Part shown: positions 1-5,307 of the stretch, piece after piece
Position numbering within the stretch: position 1 is the first letter of the stretch
How the letters are laid out: every line of letters starts with the position of its first letter
Source of the DNA: an uncultured Collinsella sp.
GTDB taxonomy: Bacteria; Actinomycetota; Coriobacteriia; Coriobacteriales; Coriobacteriaceae
Assembly: GCA_902495085.1 (NCBI GenBank)
Contig: CABUWA010000091.1
Span: 1 to 7,561, forward strand
DNA length: 7,561 bases
Reading direction: 5' to 3'
The notes under the pieces: model-generated
The model's input: only the letters and a program-made list of their open reading frames with translations
Told to the model about the DNA's origin: nothing
Database searches by the model: none
Made by a program: the position numbers and the translations under genes

Positions 1-27
1 AAAAGAAAAGCCCCCGTTGCCGGAGGC
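1..27 (-). terminator. Rho-independent terminator of tRNA-Arg
   Basis: Read on the minus strand, GCCTCCG pairs with CGGGGGC over 7 bp (one G-T pair) around a GCAA tetraloop, and is followed by TTTTCTTTT. It starts 12 nt past the CCA end of the tRNA-Arg gene, so it is the natural 3' end of that transcript. A GNRA loop and a near-continuous U tract make this a strong intrinsic terminator. Confidence 0.88.
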
Positions 28-39
28 TTCAAGTTCAAT

Positions 40-116
40 TGGTGCGGCGTATAGGATTCGAACCTATGACGTTCTGATTCGTAGTCAGACCCTCTATCCA
101 GCTGAGGTAACACCGC
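40..116 (-). tRNA. tRNA-Arg (anticodon ACG)
   Basis: The minus strand folds into a full cloverleaf. The acceptor stem GCGGTGT pairs with ACGCCGC (one G-T pair). The D arm is CCTC/GAGG. The anticodon stem TCTGA/TCAGA encloses the loop CTACGAA, giving anticodon ACG. The T arm ATAGG/CCTAT encloses the loop TTCGAAT. The discriminator is A and the CCA is encoded. ACG is expected to be edited to ICG by a TadA-type deaminase and so to read CGU, CGC and CGA. A terminator follows directly and a promoter-like sequence lies upstream, so it is probably a single-gene unit. Confidence 0.96.
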
Positions 117-127
117 AGCGCATGACA

Positions 128-157
128 TATAAAACCACTTTAGCTTATTGGAGTCAA
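128..157 (-). promoter_or_regulatory. Candidate promoter of tRNA-Arg
   Basis: On the minus strand a -35 TTGACT (152-157) and a -10 TTTATA (128-133) are separated by 18 nt. The -10 ends 11 nt before the mature tRNA 5' end, which suits a short 5' leader removed by RNase P. The region is AT-rich against a GC-rich background. An overlapping TATATG could be the -10 instead. Confidence 0.6.
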
Positions 158-193
158 GCACAATCTCAAACTTTTTTGTGGAACGCAGTTTTG

Positions 194-571
194 TCATGCT
201 GCTCCGCATATACCGCCGTTCCCCGTACGATCGATTGGCTTTTCGATCACGTCAAACTTGACTTCAAGTTCCCTCAGGAGCGATCTCACCCGCTGGGCAC
301 AATCATAATCGGCAAACGAGATGCCCAGCATGCGCGCGACCTGGTTGGAAGTCCCAACTCCATAGAAGTGCTCCAGCGCCACAAGTCCCTCGTGCGTCAC
401 AAAGGTCTCGACCACATGCGGCGACTCCTCAAAGCACCATTGTGTCAACGGGCCCTCACTCGTCTGCCGAACCACCAGGCCGCCCATGCCAGACGGCTCA
501 CACGTTACAAGCAGGTACTCCCCGCCCTCGTCGCTCTCAAACAAAACCACCCGATCATCAAACAGCTCCAT
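194..571 (-). CDS. Unrecognised 125-aa acidic protein
   Basis: I do not recognise the family. The ATG at 571 is preceded by an AAAGGGG Shine-Dalgarno with suitable spacing, and codon use matches the neighbouring real genes. The first half (residues 1-57) is rich in D, E, V and F and looks like alternating beta strands. Residues about 59-106 look helical, running from a THEGLVALEHFYG segment through NQVARMLGISFADYD to VRSLLRELEV. The QVARMLGIS part resembles a helix-turn-helix turn, but this is weak. The C-terminus is glycine-rich, with RTGNGGICG near the end. There is no signal peptide or membrane segment. It stands alone between the tRNA-Arg gene and the serS terminator, so context gives no function. 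A small cytoplasmic regulator is possible but only a guess. Confidence 0.75.
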   Translation of the reverse strand: MELFDDRVVLFESDEGGEYLLVTCEPSGMGGLVVRQTSEGPLTQWCFEESPHVVETFVTHEGLVALEHFYGVGTSNQVARMLGISFADYDCAQRVRSLLRELEVKFDVIEKPIDRTGNGGICGAA

Positions 572-604
572 CGCGTCCCCTTTCTCTCGCTTTTATTTAG
601 CAAA

Positions 605-634
605 AGCATAGCAGGTAGATGGCTGTATACAGAA
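605..634 (-). promoter_or_regulatory. Weak candidate promoter of the 125-aa gene with an overlapping palindrome
   Basis: On the minus strand a -10-like TATGCT (605-610) lies about 30 nt before the start codon of the 125-aa gene. The only -35 at 18 nt spacing is a poor TTCTGT (629-634). A perfect 10-bp palindrome, CTGTATACAG (623-632), covers the -35 position, and a near-palindrome GAACAGTTGTTC (632-643) adjoins it. This could be an operator, but the palindromes are short and the promoter match is poor. Confidence 0.3.
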
Positions 635-697
635 CAGTTGTTCGTGTGTCTTCTATTGAGCTGTCCGCACGGCATGGTATGGACCTGCGCACGAAAT

Positions 698-721
698 AGG
701 GCGCCCCCGAAGGAGCGCCCT
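698..721 (-). terminator. Terminator of serS
   Basis: On the minus strand GGGCGCTCC pairs with GGGGCGCCC over 9 bp around a TTCG tetraloop, extended by one A-T pair. It begins 23 nt after the serS stop codon. The tail is only moderately U-rich (TATTTCG). UUCG-capped stems are among the most stable hairpins, so function as an intrinsic terminator or 3' stabiliser is likely. Confidence 0.82.
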
Positions 722-744
722 TGCATATCCCCTATGCAGCCAAC

Positions 745-2028
745 TTACGCGACCGGCTCGATCTTCTCGAGACCACCCATGTAAGGACGCAGGACCTCGG
801 GGATCGTGATGGTGCCGTCGGCGTTCTGGTAGTTCTCCAGAATGGCGGCCATGGTGCGGCCGGCCGGCAGGCCGGAACCGTTGAGAGTGTGCAGGTAGCG
901 CGAACCCTTGAAGTTCTCGGGGTCGCGATACTTGATGTTGGCGCGGCGAGCCTGGAAGTCACCGCAGTTGGAGCAGGAGCTGATCTCCTTGTAGGCGTTG
1001 TAGCTCGGCAGCCAGACCTCAACGTCGTAGGTCTGACGGGCAGAGAAGCCCAAGTCGCCGGTGCACAGGCTAATCACGCGATACGGAAGGCCCAGCTGCT
1101 GCAGCAGGTACTCGGCCTCGGCGGTCATGCTCTCGAGCTCCTCGTCGGACTCCTCCGGTTTAGCGAACTTGACCATCTCGACCTTGTCGAACTCGTGCTG
1201 ACGGATGATGCCGCGGGTGTCGCGACCGGCGGAACCGGCCTCCTCACGGAAGCAGGGGGTGAAGGCGGTGTAGCGGCGCGGCAGGGTGTCGGCATCGAGG
1301 ACCTCGCCGGCGTGCAGGTTGGTGAGCACGACCTCGGCGGTGGGGATCAGGAAGTTGTCACCCGAGACGTGATAGGCGTCGTCCTCGAACTTGGGCAGCT
1401 GACCCGTGCCAAACATGGTCTGACGCTTGACGACGATGGGCGGCCACCACTCCTTAAAACCACGGCTGGTGTGCGTATCGAGGAAGAAGTTGATGAGGGC
1501 GCGCTCAAGACGGGCGCCGGCGCCACCGAGAACGGTGAAGCGGCTGCCGGAGAGCTTGTTGCCGCGCTCGAAGTCGAGGATGTCCAGATCGGTGCCCAGG
1601 TCCCAGTGCGGCTTAAAGTCGAAGTCGAACTCGCGCGGGGTGCCCCAACGACGGCGCTCGATGTTCTCGTCCTCGTCCTTGCCGTACGGCGTGGCCTCGC
1701 AAGGAATGTTGGGCAGGTGAGCCATGAAGTCGTACTGCTCCTGCTCGAGAGTAGTGCGGCGCTCGGCCAGACCGTCAATCTTCTCGTTGACGGCGCGCAC
1801 GGCCTCCTTGGCGGCCTCGGCCTCGTCCTTCTTGCCCTCCTTCATCAGGGCGCCGATCTTCTTGGACTCGGCATTGCGCGTAGCCTGGAGCTCCTCGACC
1901 TCGGTGATGACGGCACGACGCTCGTCGTCGAGCTCAAAGAACTTCTCGCGATCCCAAGACGTCTGGCGATTTGCCATGGCGGTATCGATGGCATCGGGGT
2001 TCTCGCGAACAAACTTGATATCAAGCAT
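745..2028 (-). CDS. serS: Seryl-tRNA synthetase
   Basis: SerRS charges tRNA-Ser with serine via seryl-adenylate and is a cytoplasmic homodimeric class II synthetase. The product is 427 aa, normal for bacterial SerRS. Residues 1 to about 110 form the charged helical hairpin that grips the long variable arm of tRNA-Ser. The catalytic core follows: motif 1 around GARLERALINFF (171-182), the serine-pocket TAE (230-232), motif 2 FREEAGSAGRDTRG (260-273), SCSNCGDFQARR (351-362) and motif 3 NGSGLPAGRTMAAILENYQ (383-401). An upstream in-frame ATG at 2055 exists, but the ATG at 2028 gives the standard N-terminus MLDIKFVREN and has a GGAGG Shine-Dalgarno 5 nt before it, so 2028 is chosen. The gene is monocistronic, with a terminator downstream and a divergent small gene upstream. 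I saw no T-box leader. Confidence 0.98.
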   Translation of the reverse strand: MLDIKFVRENPDAIDTAMANRQTSWDREKFFELDDERRAVITEVEELQATRNAESKKIGALMKEGKKDEAEAAKEAVRAVNEKIDGLAERRTTLEQEQYDFMAHLPNIPCEATPYGKDEDENIERRRWGTPREFDFDFKPHWDLGTDLDILDFERGNKLSGSRFTVLGGAGARLERALINFFLDTHTSRGFKEWWPPIVVKRQTMFGTGQLPKFEDDAYHVSGDNFLIPTAEVVLTNLHAGEVLDADTLPRRYTAFTPCFREEAGSAGRDTRGIIRQHEFDKVEMVKFAKPEESDEELESMTAEAEYLLQQLGLPYRVISLCTGDLGFSARQTYDVEVWLPSYNAYKEISSCSNCGDFQARRANIKYRDPENFKGSRYLHTLNGSGLPAGRTMAAILENYQNADGTITIPEVLRPYMGGLEKIEPVA

Positions 2029-2057
2029 TAGATCCTCCGGCGATATACATTCCATTT

Positions 2058-2069
2058 AGGTTGCAACCT
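2058..2069. repeat. 12-bp perfect palindrome in the serS leader
   Basis: AGGTTGCAACCT is its own reverse complement and sits about 30 nt upstream of the serS start codon. It falls inside the predicted serS 5' untranslated region and just upstream of the divergent small-gene promoter. It could be an operator for a dimeric regulator or a small RNA hairpin; nothing visible decides between them. Confidence 0.45.
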
Positions 2070-2095
2070 TGTACATGTATGGGCAAGTATATACT
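2069..2095 (+). promoter_or_regulatory. Candidate divergent promoter of the 57-aa gene
   Basis: On the plus strand a -10 TATACT (2090-2095) overlaps the serS -10 within one palindrome. The best -35 is TTGTAC (2069-2074), at a short 15-nt spacing. The -10 ends about 45 nt before the small-gene start codon. It may compete with serS transcription for polymerase. Confidence 0.4.
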
Positions 2096-2115
2096 TATGA
2101 GCGTTTACGACCCAA
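2086..2115 (-). promoter_or_regulatory. Candidate promoter of serS
   Basis: On the minus strand a -35 TTGGGT (2110-2115) and a -10 TATACT (2086-2091) are separated by 18 nt. Transcription would begin near 2079 and give a leader of about 50 nt. The -10 lies within AAGTATATACTT (2085-2096), a perfect palindrome, so the same site reads as TATACT on both strands. Confidence 0.5.
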
Positions 2116-2139
2116 CTCAACTACGCAAGAAGGCACCCA

Positions 2140-2313
2140 ATGGACGCAGTTTTTTCCTTTTTGTTTGGCACCCGCACCGGTTTTGCCATCCTTTTCGCCG
2201 GCGGCATCCTGCTATTTGCGATTCTTGCCTTTGTGATGGAGAAGCGCACCCATAAGATGTATGTCGACCGCGGCCCCAAGTCCGAGGATGAAGAAGGCAG
2301 CTTCTGGGACTAA
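2140..2313 (+). CDS. Small single-pass membrane protein (57 aa)
   Basis: This short reading frame begins MDAVFSFLFGTRTG and ends DEEGSFWD before TAA. An AAGAAGG Shine-Dalgarno lies 7 nt before the ATG. Residues about 13-33 (FAILFAGGILLFAILAFVMEK) form one hydrophobic membrane helix with a GG in its middle. A basic patch, EKRTHK, follows, so by the positive-inside rule the C-terminal tail is probably cytoplasmic. The tail is hydrophilic and acidic (EDEEG). I do not recognise a family. Codon use resembles the neighbouring genes. It diverges from serS, and its stop codon abuts a strong hairpin terminator, so it has the layout of a complete transcription unit. Confidence 0.72.
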   Translation: MDAVFSFLFGTRTGFAILFAGGILLFAILAFVMEKRTHKMYVDRGPKSEDEEGSFWD

Positions 2314-2472
2314 CCTGCCAAAAAGGGACAGGTTTATTTTGGTCGGTTTTATCTGGGCAAACGTAAGCGCCCCGCAACTGGAATTGAGCCAGTTGCGGGG
2401 CGCTTTTCGCACATACGACAAAACCGCAGGAAAAACCTGCCAAAATAAACCTGTCCCTAAATGGCAGGTTTT
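2312..2472. repeat. REP/REPIN-like inverted-repeat element between convergent genes
   Basis: Two 31-bp arms, 2312-2342 and 2440-2470, match as inverted repeats at 28 of 31 positions. The three differences are an AAA against TTT block. The shared core includes AACCTGCCA, then AGGGACAGGTTTATTTTGG. Further in, CGGTTTT-(A/G)TC also recurs in inverted orientation, and a 17-bp perfect hairpin sits at the centre, so the whole element can fold as one long interrupted palindrome. The right part carries an extra AAAACCTGCC (2432-2441) that pairs with GGCAGGTTTT (2463-2472). The element fills the gap between two TAA stop codons exactly. From memory, similar GGGACAGGTTTATTTTGG motifs occur in extragenic repeats linked to REP-associated Y1 transposases; no transposase is encoded here. 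Confidence 0.75.
2365..2407. terminator. Strong bidirectional terminator hairpin
   Basis: A 17-bp perfect stem (left arm 2365-2381, right arm 2389-2405; core GCGCCCCGCAACTGG) encloses a 7-nt AATTGAG loop. On the plus strand it runs into TTTTCG, which suits the 57-aa gene. On the minus strand the tail is TTACGTTTG, weaker but adequate for proC. It lies centrally between the two convergent genes. Confidence 0.85.
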
Positions 2473-3241
2473 ACTGGAGAGTTGCGTCGATTGCCTTGAC
2501 CAGGGCACTGCGCATGCCGGCGTCCTCGAGCGCAACGACGCCCTTGATGGTGGCACCACCGGGCGAGCATACGGCATCCTTCATCGACGCAGGATGCTGG
2601 CCAGTTGCAAGCTGCAGCTTTGCCGTACCCAGCACCATCTGGCTCACAATGCGATAGGCATCGGCACGCGGGATACCGTGCTTGACCGCTGCATCGCCCA
2701 GGGCCTCGATTGCCATGGCGACAAATGCCGGAGCGCAACCACCCACCGTGCCGCCCACAAACAGCAGGCTCGTATCGAGCTCGACCACCGCACCGAGCTT
2801 GCCAAGCAGATCAAGCACCACTGTGCTCTGCTCATCACTAAGCGTGGAAGCCTTCTCGCAAGCGATGACGCCCTCGCCCACCGAAACCGGTGTGTTGGGC
2901 ACCGTCGAGATATGCGCGACACCCGGCAGGACCTGCTCCCACTTGGCACTGTCCCAGGTCCAGGCAACCGACAGAACGACCTTTTTGGCAAGAGCATCCT
3001 TGAGCGGGACGAATACCTTCTCGATCATGTACGGTTTGACCGCAGCGACCACGATATCGGATGCGGCGACAACCTCGGCGGCATCGCGGCAGGAAACCAT
3101 CCCACGCGCCTCACAACGCTCAGCCAAGGCGTCGTAGCGGCCCGCGCAGGCGCACATGTCGCTCGCAGCTACACCGGCAGCGATCCAGCCATCAGCCATA
3201 GCGCTCGCCATATTGCCAAAACCGACAAATCCAATCTTCAT
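2471..3241 (-). CDS. proC: Pyrroline-5-carboxylate reductase
   Basis: ProC reduces 1-pyrroline-5-carboxylate to proline with NAD(P)H, the last step of proline synthesis, in the cytoplasm. The product is 256 aa, near the family norm. The N-terminal Rossmann fold shows GFVGFGNMASAMADGW (4-19), with VVAAVKP (64-70) closing the nucleotide site. VPNTPVSVGEGV (114-125) is the family's PNTP motif, although the usual arginine and methionine before it are replaced here. The C-terminal dimerisation and substrate domain has HPASMKDAVCSPGGATIKG (216-234), the ProC signature. The usual SGSGPA is replaced by GGCAPA (167-172). The ATG at 3241 has AAAGGA 9 nt upstream. An ATG at 3265 has a Shine-Dalgarno pressed against it and adds eight residues ahead of the fold, so it was rejected. 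It lies 73 nt after rlmH and is probably co-transcribed with it. Confidence 0.95.
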   Translation of the reverse strand: MKIGFVGFGNMASAMADGWIAAGVAASDMCACAGRYDALAERCEARGMVSCRDAAEVVAASDIVVAAVKPYMIEKVFVPLKDALAKKVVLSVAWTWDSAKWEQVLPGVAHISTVPNTPVSVGEGVIACEKASTLSDEQSTVVLDLLGKLGAVVELDTSLLFVGGTVGGCAPAFVAMAIEALGDAAVKHGIPRADAYRIVSQMVLGTAKLQLATGQHPASMKDAVCSPGGATIKGVVALEDAGMRSALVKAIDATLQ

Positions 3242-3314
3242 ATCGCATAGTCCTTTCAGACACATTCCTCAAAACGAAAGGTATTGTCCCACGCCATTGT
3301 TTCGTATTGCCGAC

Positions 3315-3785
3315 CTATTTGTGATACGGCTCGCCACGACTGATCTTGCAGGCACGGTAAATCTGCTCTAGTAGCACCACGCGCGCCAAGTTATGCGGCA
3401 AGGTAATGCGTCCAAAGCTGAGCATCTCGTCGGCTCGTGCGCGCACGTCATCGCTCACGCCGTCCGATCCGCCAATCACAAAGGCGATGTCGCTGTTACC
3501 ACGCAGCATAAGATCATCGAGCCGCGCCGAAAACTCCTCGCTCGAGCGCTCTTTGCCCTCAATGGCCAGCAGGATCACATGCGCTCGAGACGGCAAGGCA
3601 GCAAGAATCGCCGCCCCCTCCTTGTCGCGCGCGGCATCCACGCCGCCCGCCTTAGCCGGGTCGATATCGGCCACCTCACGGATATCAACCTTGGCATAGG
3701 CACCCAGGCGCTTGGTGTACTCAGCGCAGGCATCCTTCCAAAAGCGCTCTTTGAGCTTGCCAACACAAACGACGGTGTATTTCAC
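3315..3785 (-). CDS. rlmH: 23S rRNA pseudouridine-1915 N3-methyltransferase
   Basis: RlmH is a SPOUT-class, SAM-dependent enzyme that methylates pseudouridine 1915 in helix 69 of 23S rRNA on assembled 70S ribosomes. The product is 156 aa, the usual size. Family marks are the start MKYTVVCVGKLKE, the knot and SAM-site FVIGGSDGV (102-110), LPHNLARVVLLEQIYRA (129-145) and the terminal GEPYHK (151-156). The start codon is GTG. Its Shine-Dalgarno AAGGAG (3795-3800) lies within the last codons of the upstream SPFH gene, next to that gene's TAG stop, leaving a 6-nt gap. This implies translational coupling. Confidence 0.97.
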   Translation of the reverse strand: MKYTVVCVGKLKERFWKDACAEYTKRLGAYAKVDIREVADIDPAKAGGVDAARDKEGAAILAALPSRAHVILLAIEGKERSSEEFSARLDDLMLRGNSDIAFVIGGSDGVSDDVRARADEMLSFGRITLPHNLARVVLLEQIYRACKISRGEPYHK

Positions 3786-3791
3786 GCGTGT

Positions 3792-4730
3792 CTACTCCTT
3801 TGACTCGTTCTGAACCTTACCGGCAGCCAGCATCTGCTCGAACATAGAGGCCGACTGCGAAAAGTCGCTCGGCAGCACGACCGTCGAGGTTTTACCCGTG
3901 CGAGCGAACTCCGTCATCATCTCGGACCACTGCGTAAACATGAACAGTTGGTTGGCCTCGTCATTGCCGACACCCGTCTCCTGGATAATCTCGAGCGAGT
4001 CCTTGATGCCCAGCGCGATCGCCTTGCGCTGGTTGGCGATGCCCTCGCCCGCCTTTTCCATAGCCTCAGCCTCGGCGGTCGCCTCGGTGACGCGCTTGAT
4101 GCGGTCTGCCTCGGCGAGCTCCTGTGCCGCAGCGCGCTTGCGCTGGGCGGCGTTGATGTCGTTCATGGAGTTCTCGACCTCGGTCGGCAGTGCGATTTTG
4201 GTGATGAGCGTCGACACGAGGGTGAAGCCGTAGGCGGCCATCTGCTCGGACACGGTAGCATTAACGTCCTTGGCGATGTCATCCTTCTTGGCAAAGACCT
4301 CATCGAGTGTGTAGACGGGAATCGAAGAGCGCAGGGCGTCGGTGATGAAGTCACGCATCTGGTCGACGGGCTCCTGCAGCATGTAGTAGCTCTTGTAGAT
4401 ACCCGAATCTGCCGGGCCGGCGCCCATGTCATAGCTCACGTGGTACTGAGCAGAGACCTCAAGGCCGATGGTCACATTGTCCTGAGTCTTAACGTCGATA
4501 CCAAAACCGTTTTTCATGGTGCGCAGACTCACCGTGGCGGCCTTGCGGTCGATCACGGGCACCTTCATGTGGAAGCCCGCGTTGACGATGCGGTTGAACT
4601 TGCCTAAGCGTTCGATGATCACAGCATGCTGCTGTTCAACGACATAGCAGGCGCTGGGAAGCAGCAGCAACAGAATGATGATGGGGATCAAAAGGCTGGT
4701 AAGGGCGGCGATGATACCGGAAAACAGCAT
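3792..4730 (-). CDS. SPFH/band-7 (stomatin-like) membrane protein
   Basis: This is a membrane-anchored SPFH protein of 312 aa. Relatives (stomatin, QmcA, HflK/HflC) form large oligomers in the membrane that organise microdomains or control membrane proteases; the specific role here is unknown. Residues about 3-30 are a strong hydrophobic anchor with runs of I and L. VVEQQHAVIIERLGKFNRI (30-48) is the typical entry to the SPFH domain, which continues to about residue 190. From about 193 to 250 an A/E/K/R-rich stretch (AAQRKRAAAQELAEADRIKR) is predicted coiled coil for oligomerisation. The tail ends in KVQNESKE. The ATG at 4730 has AGGAG 6-7 nt upstream and starts directly at the anchor; an in-frame ATG at 4751 adds only seven residues and was rejected. 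No nfeD partner is beside it. It leads the minus-strand group with rlmH and proC. Confidence 0.92.
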   Translation of the reverse strand: MLFSGIIAALTSLLIPIIILLLLLPSACYVVEQQHAVIIERLGKFNRIVNAGFHMKVPVIDRKAATVSLRTMKNGFGIDVKTQDNVTIGLEVSAQYHVSYDMGAGPADSGIYKSYYMLQEPVDQMRDFITDALRSSIPVYTLDEVFAKKDDIAKDVNATVSEQMAAYGFTLVSTLITKIALPTEVENSMNDINAAQRKRAAAQELAEADRIKRVTEATAEAEAMEKAGEGIANQRKAIALGIKDSLEIIQETGVGNDEANQLFMFTQWSEMMTEFARTGKTSTVVLPSDFSQSASMFEQMLAAGKVQNESKE

Positions 4731-4827
4731 GGTCTCTCCTCTGATAGGCACACGTTGGCATTAGGATACCCGCACGAAGCAGCTGTGTGACACCAACAAG
4801 AGGACCCGTGGTCAAAAAAGGCCAAAT

Positions 4828-4926
4828 ATGAGTACTGTTACCAGTTTAGTAACAGCGTATTTGGGTCAAAATCGCCTCGTTGAACCCGAGGTCTATCGAA
4901 ATTACTTCATTTTGTCTCAAGGTTGA
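4828..4926 (+). other. Inward mini-ORF at the left end of the repeat element (32 codons)
   Basis: ATGAGTACT opens a frame starting MSTVTSLVTAYLGQ and ending FILSQG before TGA. An AAAAAAGG run precedes the ATG by 7 nt and could serve as a weak Shine-Dalgarno. The frame converges on the opposite-strand mini-ORF, and their TGA stop regions overlap. It may be a chance frame or a decayed gene; coding is not established. Confidence 0.2.
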
Positions 4927-5006
4927 GCCAAATTAGCGTACATCTGTTGCGTAAAATGAGCAAAAATGGCTTCATAAAATGTCTCTATTTTCATGTCAGT
5001 ACTCAT
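4917..5006 (-). other. Inward mini-ORF at the right end of the repeat element (29 codons)
   Basis: On the minus strand ATGAGTACT opens a frame starting MSTDMKIETFYEAIFA and ending ANLAQP before TGA. AAAGGTGG lies 6 nt upstream and resembles a Shine-Dalgarno. The first three codons match those of the left mini-ORF because both starts fall in the terminal inverted repeats. Coding is not established. Confidence 0.25.
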
Positions 5007-5072
5007 ATTTGCCACCTTTTGACCACAGGGGCATCTACCGCGCGAAATCGATATGTCAAATCTGCCAAAAAC

Positions 5073-5133
5073 GGCCCATAACAAAAAAGCTCCCATTGCT
5101 GGGAGCTCTTTCAATCAATGGTGCGGGCGAAAG
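5073..5133 (-). repeat. Duplicated tRNA-Leu 3' end plus terminator (truncated copy)
   Basis: These 61 bases are identical to 5262-5322. They include the last 26 bases of the tRNA-Leu gene with its CCA (5119-5133 side) and its terminator, but the tRNA body is missing: beyond 5133 the match breaks into unrelated GC-rich sequence. The offset between copies is 189 bp. A 3'-end duplication of a tRNA is the usual scar of site-specific integration, but local duplication is equally possible. Confidence 0.85.
5083..5107 (-). terminator. Second copy of the tRNA-Leu terminator
   Basis: On the minus strand AGCTCCCA pairs with TGGGAGCT over 8 bp around a GCAA loop, followed by TTTTTTG. It is identical to the terminator at 5272-5296. 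It now follows only the truncated tRNA fragment, so it would act as a back-up stop. Confidence 0.8.
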
Positions 5134-5261
5134 AACGTCCGCGTATCCGCTTCGCGGATCCACACCGGCTTCGGCCGCCTGCCGGCGCCCTCGCCAGCTC
5201 GCTAAAAACGCTCCGCGTTTTCTTTACGCTCGCTCCTTCACAGGTTCAAGTCCCTGTGATG
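5134..5261. repeat. GC-rich spacer with serial small hairpins and a tRNA 3'-end-like remnant
   Basis: The 128 bp between the two tRNA-Leu copies differ in composition from the AT-rich flank. Short hairpins with tight loops follow one another: ATCCGC-TTC-GCGGAT (5145-5159), CCGGC/GCCGG (5165-5185) and AAAACGC-TCC-GCGTTTT (5205-5221). At its end, plus-strand CACAGGTTCAAGTCCCTGTG followed by ATGGGCCCA (5240-5267) looks like the T arm and acceptor end of another tRNA. The T stem fits only if one G has been lost, so it is probably a decayed fragment. No reading frame here looks coding. Confidence 0.5.
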
Positions 5262-5271
5262 GGCCCATAAC

Positions 5272-5296
5272 AAAAAAGCTCCCATTGCTGGGAGCT
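5272..5296 (-). terminator. Terminator of tRNA-Leu
   Basis: On the minus strand an 8-bp AGCTCCCA/TGGGAGCT stem with a GCAA loop and TTTTTTG tail begins 11 nt after the CCA end of tRNA-Leu. It is a clear intrinsic terminator. Confidence 0.88.
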
Positions 5297-5307
5297 CTTT
5301 CAATCAA

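Larger units (their letters stand above)
4808..5026. mobile_element. MITE-like element of 219 bp with 30-bp terminal inverted repeats
   Basis: The left end (4808-4837) and right end (4997-5026) are inverted repeats matching at 26 of 30 positions. Both read GTGGTCAAAA at the outer edge and CAAATATGAGTACTG at the inner edge, and the symmetry extends weakly outward as CCC/GGG. The interior is AT-rich compared with the neighbouring genes and encodes no transposase. A 7-bp stem, CTGTTAC/GTAACAG (4835-4855), follows the left end. No clear target-site duplication is visible. Each end carries an inward-facing ATGAGTACT that opens a short reading frame. A non-autonomous mobile element or a large structured repeat are both possible. 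Confidence 0.6.

Noticed and set aside
17..784. 255-codon plus-strand frame at the window start
   Set aside because: It runs through the tRNA-Arg gene, the antisense of the 125-aa gene and the serS terminator, with no Shine-Dalgarno and no protein-like pattern.
721..2031. Long 436-codon frame on the plus strand over serS
   Set aside because: It is the antisense shadow of serS, produced by GC-rich codon bias. The minus frame carries all the SerRS motifs.
2029..2139. T-box riboswitch upstream of serS
   Set aside because: The leader is only about 50 nt on the predicted transcript, and I find no T-box core sequence or antiterminator/terminator pair.
2261..3250. 329-codon plus-strand frame over proC
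   Set aside because: It is an antisense shadow that crosses the REPIN-like hairpin. proC on the minus strand has clear family motifs.
4917..5114. 65-codon version of the right mini-ORF
   Set aside because: Its start lies inside the duplicated terminator and it reads across the element boundary. Only the inner start at 5006 has a plausible Shine-Dalgarno.
5240..5268. A functional second tRNA on the plus strand
   Set aside because: Only a T arm and acceptor-like 3' end are present. No D arm, anticodon arm or 5' acceptor strand can be found upstream.
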